Shown in pieces: positions 35,565 through 44,425 of a stretch of 59,072 nucleotides of DNA. How positions within the stretch are numbered: position 1 is the first letter of the stretch; each line of letters opens with the position of its first letter. Position numbers and translations under genes: made by a program. The notes under the pieces are model-generated. The model did not search any database, was not told where the DNA came from, and saw only the letters and a program-made list of their open reading frames with translations. The stretch comes from Streptomyces sp. RPT161. Its GTDB lineage: Bacteria > Actinomycetota > Actinomycetes > Streptomycetales > Streptomycetaceae. The stretch spans positions 1-59,072 of the forward strand of contig NZ_JAPZVN010000032.1 of the NCBI RefSeq assembly GCF_027533845.1, read 5' to 3'.

Positions 35565-35801
35565 GTTGACCTCCCCATCGGCTAGTTGACAGGTATAGAG
35601 ACGATTCTGGCGCCTTCCTAGCGGAGTTGGAGGCTCATTACCTGTTCCGAGTTTCCCGGTACCACAAGTGGGACACCATTGCCCTTCCGTCTTCTCAAGC
35701 GATTGCGGTTTGGTTGTTGCTGGACAGAAGGCCCGCTCCCGGTGAGACCAGACCGGGGTTGGCACTCGTCTGGGGCCCGTTGCCGATGAGAGAGGTGGAC
35801 C

Positions 35802-36479
35802 GTGCGCATGGACATGCCGTCCTGGAGGGATCCGAAGCTAGGCACTATGAAGCGTGCTGCACTGTGGCTGGTGCAGGAGGTGGGTGTCGGGGGACTGTTC
35901 ACCAAGGGGCAACTGCGCGAAGCCTTCCTGGGGACGTCGCAGATCGACCGACGGATGCGCGACCTGCGTGACTTCGGTTGGCGTATCGACACCAACCGCG
36001 AGGATCCGACTCTCGAGGCTCACGAGCAGCGCTTCGTGGAACAGGGCGCACCGGTCTGGGAGCCAGGCAAGGCAACCAAGTCCACTCAGACGTTCACGGC
36101 CGCACAGAGGCATGCGCTACTCACTCGCGACGGGCACAAGTGCCGCTCGTGCGGGATTGGTCCCGGCGAGCAGTACCCCGGCACCTACATTGCATCCCAG
36201 CTCGACATCGCCCGTCGCGAGGTGCGGCTCCCCTCCGGCGCGACCGAGGTGCAGGCAGTAATTGAGTGCAACCGCTGTCGGGTGGGCGGCCGCAATCTGA
36301 CCGCCGATCTTGGCGACGTGCTTTCCCGCATCGGAAGGCTGTCGGCGATCGAGCGAAAGATGCTGTACGCGTGGGTCGAGCAGGACGCTCGTGGTTTCAG
36401 TGAAGTCGAGGATATCTGGGCGGCTTACAGGACGCTGCCGGCGGACGCCCGCGACCAAGTCCGGGCCGTACTTAGGTGA
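35802..36479 (+). CDS. HNH-like zinc nuclease of the candidate defence set
   Basis: This 225-aa protein has an N-terminal winged-helix-like part (LFTKGQLREAFLGTSQIDRR, then MRDLRDFGWRIDT) and a C-terminal HNH-like module: RHALLTRDGHKCRSCGIG with CxxC, IASQLDIARREV, and IECNRCRVGGRN with a second CxxC. The canonical N and second H are not obvious, so nuclease activity is probable but not certain. GTG 35802 follows AGAGGTGG; ATG 35808 is possible. It leads a plus-strand set with the ParB-like and SNF2 genes. Confidence 0.72.
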   Translation: MRMDMPSWRDPKLGTMKRAALWLVQEVGVGGLFTKGQLREAFLGTSQIDRRMRDLRDFGWRIDTNREDPTLEAHEQRFVEQGAPVWEPGKATKSTQTFTAAQRHALLTRDGHKCRSCGIGPGEQYPGTYIASQLDIARREVRLPSGATEVQAVIECNRCRVGGRNLTADLGDVLSRIGRLSAIERKMLYAWVEQDARGFSEVEDIWAAYRTLPADARDQVRAVLR

Positions 36480-36571
36480 CCCATTCGCGACCATCGTCCT
36501 ACGGGGAGAGGCCCGGCTCGGCCGTCTCCGCCCACGCTCGCACTCGTCGGCCTGTCTAGGAGATTGCGCAG

Positions 36572-37990
36572 ATGTTCACTGATTTCGGCCTACCGCCGAC
36601 CGCCGTTGAGAACCGGAGGCTCGTCGAACAGCGTTTGAAGGAGCTCAAGGAGGCCGAGGGCGTGACGGAGACGCTGAGAGTCGAATGGCGGGGGGCTCCG
36701 CTCCACATAGAGGTCATCGACATGCCCGTGGATGCCCTGCTCTACAACCCGGGCACCCACCGTATCCGCGCACAGCGCAGCTACGACTCGGCACGAGATC
36801 TGTGCCTCCAGCAGGATGCCTGGAGCGTCGAGAGCCAGGATTACCTGCACTATCTGCTCCAGGCCCGGCCTTCCGAACCGGAGCGGCGTGACCCGGACTT
36901 CGACACCCTCAAGGAGAGCTTGCGTGAGCACCGCCAGAGCGAACCGGGCCTGATCACCCGTGAGGGGATCCTGGTCAACGGCAACACTCGGCGTGCGGCG
37001 CTGAAAGAGCTCGGGGTCACGAGCATGCGGGTAGGCGTGCTCCCCACGTCCTGCACCTGGGACGATGTCAACGCAGTTGAGTTGTCCCTCCAATTGCGTC
37101 CGGACAAGCGGCGGGACTACTCGTACATCAACCAGTTGATGGCCGTAGAGGAGCAGGTCCAGATCGGCCGCGAACTCTCCGAGATCGCGAAGGTCTTTCA
37201 CACCACGGTTCCCGCGCTGGAGCGCGACATGTGGATTCTGGCGCAGCTGCGGGAACTGATCTCACGCAGCCGGAACAGCAACTTCGAACTCCGGCTTATG
37301 GACTTGGAGAGGTCGCAGGAGAAGCTGGCCGAGCTCTACCGCGCCTACAAAAAAGAGAGGAACAGGGAGCGAGCGGATCTCCTCAAGGAGGCGCGGCTGG
37401 CCGCCATTGTGCTCGACTTCGCCAAGACGGACGTCCGGTTCATCGAACCGGACTTCCATGCCCAGTACTTGGAGCGACTGCTCCCCGAGTCGCTAAAGCC
37501 AAGTGGAGGCGCAGCACCCGCGGCGGTCGTAATCCCTGGCCTTAACCGGACTGTGCAGACCGCTGGTGCCAAGGTCTCCGCTGCCCGTTCGCTGACTGAC
37601 ACGCTGCTCAAAGCCAAGGCTGTCGAGGTTGCCGGCGGCAAGGCAGCGCCTGCCGATTTGAACGCCGCTTCCAAGGTCATCGGTTCGCTTCAGGAAGCCT
37701 TCAACGAGGCCATCACTGTGGCCGGCCGCGACGTCCGTCTGAAGAAGAAGCGCCAGGCAGCTCCGGACCGAGTCAGCGACGCGTGCAAGGCATTGGAGCA
37801 AGCCATCACAGACCTGGTACTAGCGCGCAGCACCAGCAGTCTGGACGAGGGCGCATTCGACGATGCACTCATCCAGCTCCGCACCGTTATGGGGAAGCTC
37901 GCCATTGAAGCGCAGCGGAGCATCGAGCCTCCAGGCGACGGCCTGGCCTGGATGATCGAGGCGGCTTCCGCAGAGCAGGTGCGGGCATGA
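36572..37990 (+). CDS. ParB-like nuclease-domain protein
   Basis: This 472-aa protein has a ParB/sulfiredoxin-type domain: DMPVDALLYNPGTHRIRAQ (about residue 50), then LITREGILVNGNTRRAALKE and LGVTSMRVGVLP, which are the typical NGNRR-like block (here NGNTRR). The rest is helical and charged with several coiled-coil-like stretches (LRELISRSRNSNFELRLMDL). ParB-like domains bind nucleotide or act as nucleases in plasmid and defence systems. ATG 36572 follows AGGAG. Its stop overlaps the SNF2 start (ATGA). Confidence 0.75.
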   Translation: MFTDFGLPPTAVENRRLVEQRLKELKEAEGVTETLRVEWRGAPLHIEVIDMPVDALLYNPGTHRIRAQRSYDSARDLCLQQDAWSVESQDYLHYLLQARPSEPERRDPDFDTLKESLREHRQSEPGLITREGILVNGNTRRAALKELGVTSMRVGVLPTSCTWDDVNAVELSLQLRPDKRRDYSYINQLMAVEEQVQIGRELSEIAKVFHTTVPALERDMWILAQLRELISRSRNSNFELRLMDLERSQEKLAELYRAYKKERNRERADLLKEARLAAIVLDFAKTDVRFIEPDFHAQYLERLLPESLKPSGGAAPAAVVIPGLNRTVQTAGAKVSAARSLTDTLLKAKAVEVAGGKAAPADLNAASKVIGSLQEAFNEAITVAGRDVRLKKKRQAAPDRVSDACKALEQAITDLVLARSTSSLDEGAFDDALIQLRTVMGKLAIEAQRSIEPPGDGLAWMIEAASAEQVRA

Positions 37991-39846
37991 CGGCCACCAC
38001 GGAGCGCCCGTCTCTCCAGCTCGGCTTCGATGTAACGCGCACAAGGGTGGTGCTGCGGACACAGTCGGCCTTCCAGAGTGACTTCGCCCAGTTGGCTGCC
38101 CGCATTGCCACGGGCAGCCAACGCGGCTCTCTGATGGCCGAGATCGACCTCGATGACTTCCTGGTCGGCTTGGGTGAGTTGGGCAGCTGGCAGCACCCCG
38201 GGGTCCAATGGGAGGAAGCGCTCGTGGCGCTGGTCAACGGTGTTCTGGATGACGCCGACGCCGCGCAGCGCAGCCTCGATGGTTACGTGTCCGCGCTGCC
38301 CGACGGTGCCGATCACCAAGACGTCGTCAGTCTTTTCGGCGACGACTGGACGGCAGACCTCACCTCGTTCCAGCTGCGGGATATCGCCCGGTTGCTCTCG
38401 CTCCGGCACGGCGCGAACTTCAGCGTGCCCGGTGCCGGCAAGACGCGGGTGGGCCTCGCGGTGTTCGCTGCATCGCGCGTGCGTGGGGAAGCCCGGCGCC
38501 TGTTGGTAGTGGGTCCGAAGTCCGCCTATGAGTCGTGGCTGTACGAGAGCACCGCCTGCTTCAAGGCGCCCTTGCGCGCAGTAGTGATGGGGCCTTCCCC
38601 CGAGCCGGGCGCCGAGGTGCTCATTGTGAACTACGAACGACTGGATCGATCGCTGACGGGGCTTGCCTCATGGCTCCGCGCGGCGCCTTCGATGGTGATT
38701 CTGGACGAGGCTCACCGGATGAAGCTCGGGGCCAATGGAACCTACGGTTCGGCGTGCCTAGCCCTGGGCCCACTGGCTGCGCGTCGGTTGATCCTGACCG
38801 GCACTCCGGCCCCCAACGGGGCACGGGACCTTGAGAACTTGCTGTCCTTCGTGTGGCCCGGCCACGGGAAGCGGGTGGTCACGGACGCGGTGGCAGGCGG
38901 CGATCTCGCCTACGCCAGCGAGGTGTTGCGTCCGCTATTCACGCGAACGACGAAGAAGGAGCTCGGACTGCCGCCGTTTGAGCCTAAGGTTCGTCACGTG
39001 GAAATGCCGCCGATCCACCGGGAGATCTATGAGACTCTGAAGGGTAACTTTTCTGCACGTGCCGAGGCGTCGCGGGGGGATTTCGAGGCGTTCGGGAAGT
39101 CCATGCTCCGGTTGCTTATGGCGGCCACGAGTCCCGCGCTGCTCGTCGAGGGGACGACCCGGTACGAGCCTTTGTCCTACCGGGTGCCGCCCCTTGAGGC
39201 GTCACCGGACGACTCGCTGTATGCGCTGCTTCGAGACCTACCCAGCTATGAGCTCTCCCCGAAGTACCATGAGACACTGAAGATCGTCTCTGACAACGCC
39301 GCTCTCGGCCGTAAAACGTTGGTGTGGACCACTTTCGTCCGAAGCCTCATCACCCTTCAGCAACTGCTTGCGCCCTATCAGCCAGCTGCGGTCCACGGCG
39401 GCACCGCTGAACGGGAAGAGGAGCTGCGGCGCTTCCGTGAAGACCCCGACTGTCTGGTCCTGCTGTCCAATCCGGCTACCCTCGGCGAGGGAATCAGTCT
39501 CCACCATGTCTGCCATGATGCGGTGTACGTGGACCGCGACTTCATGGCTGGGCGATTCTTGCAGAGCATGGACCGCATCCATCGCCTCGGCCTTGCGCCG
39601 GGTACGCAGACCAGGGTCACAGTCCTGGTAGCAGCCGGGACTGTAGACGAGGTTGTGGCAATGCGACTGGAGCAGAAACTTGAGTTCATGGGCCGTATCT
39701 TGGACGACCCGTCCGTCCAGCAACTCGCTGATCTAGTTGAGGAGCCTTCCGCGGCCGCTGGCATGGATTTGGCAGATGTGCGCGCGCTTCTTAAACATAT
39801 CGATGTTGGCAGCGGCCCGGGGGCTGACGACCTGAACGCCAGATAG
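37987..39846 (+). CDS. SNF2-family helicase/ATPase
   Basis: This 619-aa protein is a superfamily 2 SNF2-type ATPase. Motif I is SVPGAGKT (146-153), motif II DEAH (240-243), motif III LILTGTPAPNG, and the C-terminal lobe has LLSNPATLGEGISLH and SMDRIHRLG. It lacks additional domains, apart from a 130-residue N-terminal extension. ATG 37987 overlaps the ParB-like stop, so they are made together. It probably translocates on DNA to position the nuclease components. The role as part of a defence system is inference from context. Confidence 0.88.
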   Translation: MTATTERPSLQLGFDVTRTRVVLRTQSAFQSDFAQLAARIATGSQRGSLMAEIDLDDFLVGLGELGSWQHPGVQWEEALVALVNGVLDDADAAQRSLDGYVSALPDGADHQDVVSLFGDDWTADLTSFQLRDIARLLSLRHGANFSVPGAGKTRVGLAVFAASRVRGEARRLLVVGPKSAYESWLYESTACFKAPLRAVVMGPSPEPGAEVLIVNYERLDRSLTGLASWLRAAPSMVILDEAHRMKLGANGTYGSACLALGPLAARRLILTGTPAPNGARDLENLLSFVWPGHGKRVVTDAVAGGDLAYASEVLRPLFTRTTKKELGLPPFEPKVRHVEMPPIHREIYETLKGNFSARAEASRGDFEAFGKSMLRLLMAATSPALLVEGTTRYEPLSYRVPPLEASPDDSLYALLRDLPSYELSPKYHETLKIVSDNAALGRKTLVWTTFVRSLITLQQLLAPYQPAAVHGGTAEREEELRRFREDPDCLVLLSNPATLGEGISLHHVCHDAVYVDRDFMAGRFLQSMDRIHRLGLAPGTQTRVTVLVAAGTVDEVVAMRLEQKLEFMGRILDDPSVQQLADLVEEPSAAAGMDLADVRALLKHIDVGSGPGADDLNAR

Positions 39847-40099
39847 CGTCACTTTGAGCCCTTGAGGTAGGCGCCGAGGTTTGTTCACCGCAGGGAAGGC
39901 TTTGTCTTACTCGAGGTCGCCTATACACACGCTATCAAGCCCTGACTGTGCGAGCTGTCCACCGCTCAAGTCCCGCCAGTCGTACTGCTGCAGAGCTACC
40001 CACGCACTGTGTCCGGCAACAAAGTCAGGGCAAGCAAGCAAAGAAAGACGGGCAACGAGGGCCGGTGACGGTCTGTTGCCGAGTCAACTATGGCTCGCC

Positions 40100-40789
40100 T
40101 CAGCCTTCGACACCTATACGCGCTGCTTCGTCAAGCATGACATGTTCGACTGGTAGTCCTGCCCGATGCGCTTCGTCGACAAGCGCGGCCAGCTCGTCAG
40201 GTGTGAACTGGGACTCCCAACTCTTCGCGCCGCTTTTGGTGAGCCCCCCGCCGGTCTCCATCACCTTGATCACCTTCGCCCTGGCCGCCGCATTGTGCTG
40301 CACAAGGCGACGGATCTCTTCCACGCCGTTCACCTCACCGCCGAGGAACCAGCAGTGACCGCCGGGCGGCGTGACAGGCGTGGCCGCCGACATGAGGCGC
40401 GGACCGGCAACCGTACCGGCGGCTATCGCCTCCGACAGGCGCAGCACCAGGTGGTCACGGTCGCCCAAGTCGCGCACAGTCGTGACGCCAATGCTCAGGA
40501 GCTGCTCCGCTCTGGTCGCCATGTCCTGGAGCAGTGCGTCGTTGTCACGGCCCTGAAGAGCGGCGACGGGGTCAGGTCTTCCGTCGCAGTCAAGGTGGAC
40601 ATGCGCGTCGACCAATCCTGGCAGCACGGTCGATTCAGGGAAGGCGAGGCGCTGCCCACCTAACGGTGCCTGCGCTTCGACATCAGAGCGCGGGCCCACG
40701 GCGACAATGGCGGCGCCATCGACAAGGACTGCGCCGTCCTCGAAGACTTCCCCCGCGGTACCCGTGAGGACGCGGCGAGCGTTGATCAA
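40100..40789 (-). pseudogene. Truncated amidohydrolase
   Basis: The 229 codons match the N-terminal half of metal-dependent amidohydrolases of the imidazolonepropionase/prolidase type: VLPGLVDAHVHLDCDG carries the HxH metal site, followed by GVTTVRDLGDRDHLVLRL and GPRLMSAATPVTPPGGH. Family members are about 400 residues; here the sequence turns into unrelated residues and stops after LPVEHVMLDEAARIGVEG, losing the later His/Asp ligands. So it is a 3' truncated gene, probably cut by the rearrangements nearby. Confidence 0.7.
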
Positions 40790-40892
40790 CGTCGCAACTC
40801 CCGTTCTCCGCGAGTCGGTTAGGGCCTAGAGAGTATGGGCGTCCTTGTGGCGAGCCAGGACCCTCCCTCGGTGCCCGTCCAGCTGATCGGGC

Positions 40893-41038
40893 TGTCCCAA
40901 CCACGTGAGCCCGCACAAGTCCACCTCCCCGGCCTGGCTGAGGCACTTGCAGAAGGCGAATGCGGTCCTGCCTGGACGCACTGCCGAGCAGCTAGCCCAA
41001 CTCGGCCCCGGCGAGGCGTACGTCTGGTCGAGCTAGGT
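40893..41038 (+). pseudogene. ATP-binding (HerA/FtsK-like) protein tail, left part
   Basis: The frame reads CPNHVSPHKSTSPAWLRHLQ, KANAVLPGRTAEQLAQLG and PGEAYVWSS, the pattern of the C-terminal region of actinobacterial ATP-binding proteins. It is cut at 41038 by the IS481-type element and continues at 42109. Confidence 0.5.
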
Positions 41039-42116
41039 GTTCTGTCCCGGTAGGTTGTGGACGGGTGATGCAGGTCTCGGTTGAGGGACCTTGAAATGGG
41101 TGAGGGCCTTCTGGCTCGGTGTGGATTGCGACATCTACGCCGGACGACAGAAAGGCCCTCGTGCCCCACCGTAATGCACCCCTGACCGAGACCGGCCGTC
41201 TGCGTCTGGCCCGCTGCGTGGTCGACGACGGCTGGCCCCTGCGCCGGGCCGCGGAACGCTTCCAGGTCTCACCGACAACAGCCCAACGGTGGGTCCACCG
41301 CTATCGCGAACTCGGCGAGGCAGGCATGGCCGACCGCTCCAGCCGCCCTCACGCCAACCCGCGACGCACCCCCACACGAACCGAGCGCCGCATCATCAAG
41401 ATCCGGATCCTGCACCGCTGGGGACCAGCCCGCATCGCAGGCAAGCTCCGCCTGGTGCCCTCTACCGTGCACCGCGTACTGACCCGCTACGGCCTGGCCC
41501 GCCTGACCCACCTCGACCGAGCCACCGGCCGGGCCATACGACGCTACGAACGCGACAGACCAGGCCAGTTGGTGCATGTGGACATCAAGAAGCTCGGCAA
41601 CATCCCCGACGGCGGCGGCCACAAGGCGCTCGGCCGACAGGCAGGCCGCAAGACCCGCTCCAAAACCGGCTACAGCTACATCCACACCGCCGTCGACGAC
41701 CACTCCCGCCTGGCCTACAGCGAAATCCTCGGCAACGAGAAGAAGGAGACCGCCACCGGATTCTGGCAGCGGGCCCAGGCGTTCTTCGCCCAGGCGGGAA
41801 TCACTGTCGAGCGCGTCCTGACCGACAACGGCTCCTGCTACCGCTCACGCGACTGGCGCGACATGCTCGCCACGGCCGGGATCACCCACAAACGCACCCG
41901 GCCCTACCGGCCCCAGACCAACGGCAAGGTCGAACGCCTGAACCGCACCCTGCTGGAGGAATGGGCCTACGCCCGCCCCTACCGCAGCGAACAGGAACGA
42001 CGCGACGCCTTCCCGCAGTGGCTGCACACCTACAATCACCACCGCGGACACACCGCGCTGGGCGGCCAACCACCCGCCAGCCGCGTCCCCAACCTCACAG
42101 GGCAATACAGCTAGGT
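41031..42116 (+). mobile_element. IS481-type insertion sequence with 8-bp target duplication
   Basis: AGCTAGGT occurs at 41031-41038 and again at 42109-42116. The DNA between them (41039-42108, 1070 bp) begins GTTCTGTCCCGGTAGGTTG and its other end, read in reverse, begins GTATTGCCCTGTGAGGTTG, an imperfect inverted repeat. It holds one transposase gene. The target is the dead ATP-binding protein gene whose two parts flank it. Confidence 0.75.
41161..42114 (+). CDS. IS481-family DDE transposase
   Basis: This 317-aa protein has an N-terminal HTH (LRRAAERFQVSPTTAQRWVHRY) and a second one (WGPARIAGKLRLVPSTVHRVL), then the rve core with Asp in LVHVDIKKLG, Asp in VLTDNGSCYRS and Glu in TNGKVERLNRTL. 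The end GQPPASRVPNLTGQYS is typical of IS481 members, where the last codons lie in the terminal repeat. Its stop TAG is supplied by the duplicated target site. It looks intact, so the element may be active. Start GTG 41161. Confidence 0.9.
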   Translation: MPHRNAPLTETGRLRLARCVVDDGWPLRRAAERFQVSPTTAQRWVHRYRELGEAGMADRSSRPHANPRRTPTRTERRIIKIRILHRWGPARIAGKLRLVPSTVHRVLTRYGLARLTHLDRATGRAIRRYERDRPGQLVHVDIKKLGNIPDGGGHKALGRQAGRKTRSKTGYSYIHTAVDDHSRLAYSEILGNEKKETATGFWQRAQAFFAQAGITVERVLTDNGSCYRSRDWRDMLATAGITHKRTRPYRPQTNGKVERLNRTLLEEWAYARPYRSEQERRDAFPQWLHTYNHHRGHTALGGQPPASRVPNLTGQYS

Positions 42117-42261
42117 CACCGATCCGGCATTCACCTACGGCGCCGTACGCATCCGGTGTCGGCCCCGGGTGACCAAGCACGGAGGGGGAACCAAGACCGC
42201 ATCAGGCGGGCACTGGGTTGTGAGGTTGCAGAACTCGGACTCGGCCCCGCCCTGTGACTAG
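42109..42261 (+). pseudogene. ATP-binding protein tail, right part
   Basis: Joined to the left part, the frame continues VTDPAFTYGAVRIRCRPRVT and KHGGGTKTASGGHW to TAG 42259-42261. The joint itself reads TAG, inside the target duplication, where a sense codon (such as AAG) would be expected. So the host gene carries a stop even without the insertion. Confidence 0.5.
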
Positions 42262-42370
42262 CGATGGCGAGTGGAGCAGTACGCGCAGGGATTGATCTCG
42301 GATCGTGGTCGCTAAGCCTACTCTACGTGATGCTCACTCGCCTGCTCAGCTGGCTCCTGCTACTCAGCCC

Positions 42371-42844
42371 TCACGCTGTATTGGTGTCGATCCGGTAAAC
42401 GATCTTTCCCTCGAACTCGGTGAATCCGAGCGATCGGTAGAAGGCCCGTGCGTCTGGGTTGTCGTGGTCGGTCATCCACTCGACGCGGCTGCAGCCGGGT
42501 CGCGCGGCGGCGAGGTCGCGGAGCTCGTTCATGAGTTGGGCGCCGATGCCTTGTCGGCGGAGGGTGTCGCGGACATAGAGCTCTTTGAGGAAGAGGGAGT
42601 GGGAGGCGCCTGCTGCCGGCCAGAGGAATGAGTATGCGGCGAGGCCCACGAGGTCACCGGCTTCGTCCTCGACGAGGAGAGCGGATGCCAGCGGCGGTGA
42701 CCCGAAGAGGGCTTCCTCCACTTGGGACCGGCGTTCTTCGAGCGGCTGGATTTCGGTCGACCCGTAGAACCGTTCGATCTCCTCGATCAGTTCGGCCACA
42801 GCGAGGATGTCCCGCTTGTCGGCGGGGCGGATCGTCACGGTCAT
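42371..42844 (-). CDS. GNAT N-acetyltransferase of the WPWPL locus
   Basis: This 157-aa protein is a GNAT acetyltransferase. The acetyl-CoA motif appears as ELYVRDTLRRQGIGAQLMNELRDLA (RRQGIG is the pyrophosphate loop) and the end motif as NPDARAFYRSLGF. ATG 42844 has a GGAG site; the longer frame lies in the radical SAM gene's end region and is rejected. It follows the radical SAM gene by 76 bases on the same strand. It may acetylate the modified peptide or serve as self-resistance. Confidence 0.85.
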   Translation of the reverse strand: MTVTIRPADKRDILAVAELIEEIERFYGSTEIQPLEERRSQVEEALFGSPPLASALLVEDEAGDLVGLAAYSFLWPAAGASHSLFLKELYVRDTLRRQGIGAQLMNELRDLAAARPGCSRVEWMTDHDNPDARAFYRSLGFTEFEGKIVYRIDTNTA

Positions 42845-42920
42845 CGGCGTCTCCTGTCGTTCTTCAGTCGCTGCACTCGCTTGCTCCAACGCGTGATCCG
42901 ATGCGGGGGGTACGGCATGG

Positions 42921-44081
42921 CTACGGGGACGGTGCAGATGGTGCGTGCGGGTCCCAACCGTGCTGCCGCAGGGAGTTCTGGACGTGGCGTATGAGGTGCT
43001 CCAGGTCCGTGCAGTAGACGGATGGATTCCGGTAGCCATCGGTGGCGCTGAAGCGATGCGGGAGGTAGCCGCCGCCGCACACGTCCACCAGCGCGCAGTT
43101 CTGGCACTTTTCGGCGAGCGCGGTAATGCCGTATTGCCGGTGCTGCAGCTTGGGATGGCGAAGGGCTTGGTCGAAGTTGTGGTTGGCGATGTTGAGCCCT
43201 AGCTGGGAGGCGCCTTCCTCGACGGATCGTAGGGTGTCCACGCCTTCGATTGTTCCGTCGGACTCGATGACGACGCTGGTCGGTGGGGCGAGGCCGAGGG
43301 TTTCCACTGAGCCGTGTACGCCGGAGGTGAGCGCGACGATGTCTTCCAGCATCCGGACGCTGTGCCGGTGGTCGGGCCGGGCGAGCCAGGCGTCGTAGAC
43401 ACGGCTCATCCACAGCCCGTATTCGGGCACGGTCGGGTCGTTGCGGTGGGGCGGCTGATCGTGCGTCGCGTGAGGGAGGTTGAAGTCGATCACCGGGGGA
43501 TCGAATGTTGCCAGGTAGTCGTGGACCTCGACCGGGTCGTTGGCCAGGTCCACGACGGCGAGCAGTCCGGCGAACAAGTGTGGTCGGGAGCGTAGGAGTT
43601 CGATGCCGCGTACGGCCGAGGCGGCGCTCGATCGCGAGGCATGAGTGAGCCGGTGCCGGTCGTTCGCGGCTGGCGGTCCGTCGAGGCTGACGCCCACGGC
43701 CACCTCGTACTGCTCGAAGAGGTTCAGCCACGCCGTCGTCAGGAGCGTCCCGTTGGTCTGCAGCTCGAAGCGGACCGCCGTATCCGCCGGTACCCCAGTC
43801 CGGAGAGCGCTGAGCAGGTCGGCCATGTGACGGGGACCGGCGAGCAGCGGTTCCCCACCGTGCAGCACGATATGCACCGTGCGCAGCCCGTGCGCCGCGA
43901 CGTGTTCACCGATCCGTCGACCCGCTGCTCGGGCCACGTCCAGGCTCATCCGGGCGGGAAGGTGCCGCCACGCCTGGTCCGTGGAGTTGAAGACGTAGCA
44001 GTAGTCGCAATCGATGTTGCAGCGGTTCGCGACCTTGAGAATGAACGTCTGAAAGGGTGCGGTGTCTTCCAGGGGTGTCAT
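42921..44081 (-). CDS. FxsB-like radical SAM/SPASM peptide maturase
   Basis: This 386-aa enzyme has the radical SAM cluster motif C21-x3-C25-x2-C28 (NRCNIDCDYCYVFN) and a SPASM domain for auxiliary clusters: CQNCALVDVCGGGYLPHRFS and NPSVYCTDL. Both match FxsB-type maturases, several of which form side-chain cyclophanes on aromatic residues (triceptides). VHIVLHGGEPLL is another family block. ATG 44081 lies 13 bases after the precursor stop; the longer frame runs through the precursor and is rejected. The likely substrate is the adjacent WPWPL-ending peptide. Confidence 0.88.
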   Translation of the reverse strand: MTPLEDTAPFQTFILKVANRCNIDCDYCYVFNSTDQAWRHLPARMSLDVARAAGRRIGEHVAAHGLRTVHIVLHGGEPLLAGPRHMADLLSALRTGVPADTAVRFELQTNGTLLTTAWLNLFEQYEVAVGVSLDGPPAANDRHRLTHASRSSAASAVRGIELLRSRPHLFAGLLAVVDLANDPVEVHDYLATFDPPVIDFNLPHATHDQPPHRNDPTVPEYGLWMSRVYDAWLARPDHRHSVRMLEDIVALTSGVHGSVETLGLAPPTSVVIESDGTIEGVDTLRSVEEGASQLGLNIANHNFDQALRHPKLQHRQYGITALAEKCQNCALVDVCGGGYLPHRFSATDGYRNPSVYCTDLEHLIRHVQNSLRQHGWDPHAPSAPSP

Positions 44082-44094
44082 CGAGCGGTAGCGC

Positions 44095-44295
44095 TCACAG
44101 TGGCCAGGGCCAGATGATCGAGGCTGCGTGGGCGCCGTCGCCGACGCGGTTCGTCGCGGCCTGCTCGGCCGCCAGCCGCTGCCGGACGCGGGCTGCGACA
44201 CGGTCCAAGACCACCGTGCCCTGTGCCGGCTGAGCGGGCTCGGGGACGACGGGAGCCCAGGCGTGTGGCGCGGGAGCAGACGTGGGTGACGGCAT
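44095..44295 (-). CDS. Candidate RiPP precursor ending IIWPWPL (66 aa)
   Basis: ATG 44295 has GAGGAG seven bases upstream. The 66-aa product has a long Ala/Pro/Val leader (MPSPTSAPAPHAWAPVV; then VLDRVAARVRQRLAAEQAA, an amphipathic helix) and a short C terminus HAASIIWPWPL. It lies directly before the radical SAM/SPASM gene. The usual FxSxx ending is absent; instead the Trp-Pro-Trp-Pro-Leu tail gives two aromatic-x-x motifs, the kind of three-residue motif crosslinked by cyclophane-forming radical SAM enzymes. The structure is a prediction. Confidence 0.75.
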   Translation of the reverse strand: MPSPTSAPAPHAWAPVVPEPAQPAQGTVVLDRVAARVRQRLAAEQAATNRVGDGAHAASIIWPWPL

Positions 44296-44425
44296 TCAGC
44301 GCTCCTCGTGATGGGCGCACCGTGGCAGACCGGCACAGTGCGGCGGCGGTGGAGACGACAGATGAGCTGGCAACGTAACAGTCGTACCGCTCGCGGCGGC
44401 ATACGGAAACCGGTCACATGCCGGG

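Noticed and set aside
44082-44417. Longer radical SAM start through the precursor
   Set aside because: The extension is Arg/Pro-rich shadow of the 66-aa precursor, which has its own ribosome site.
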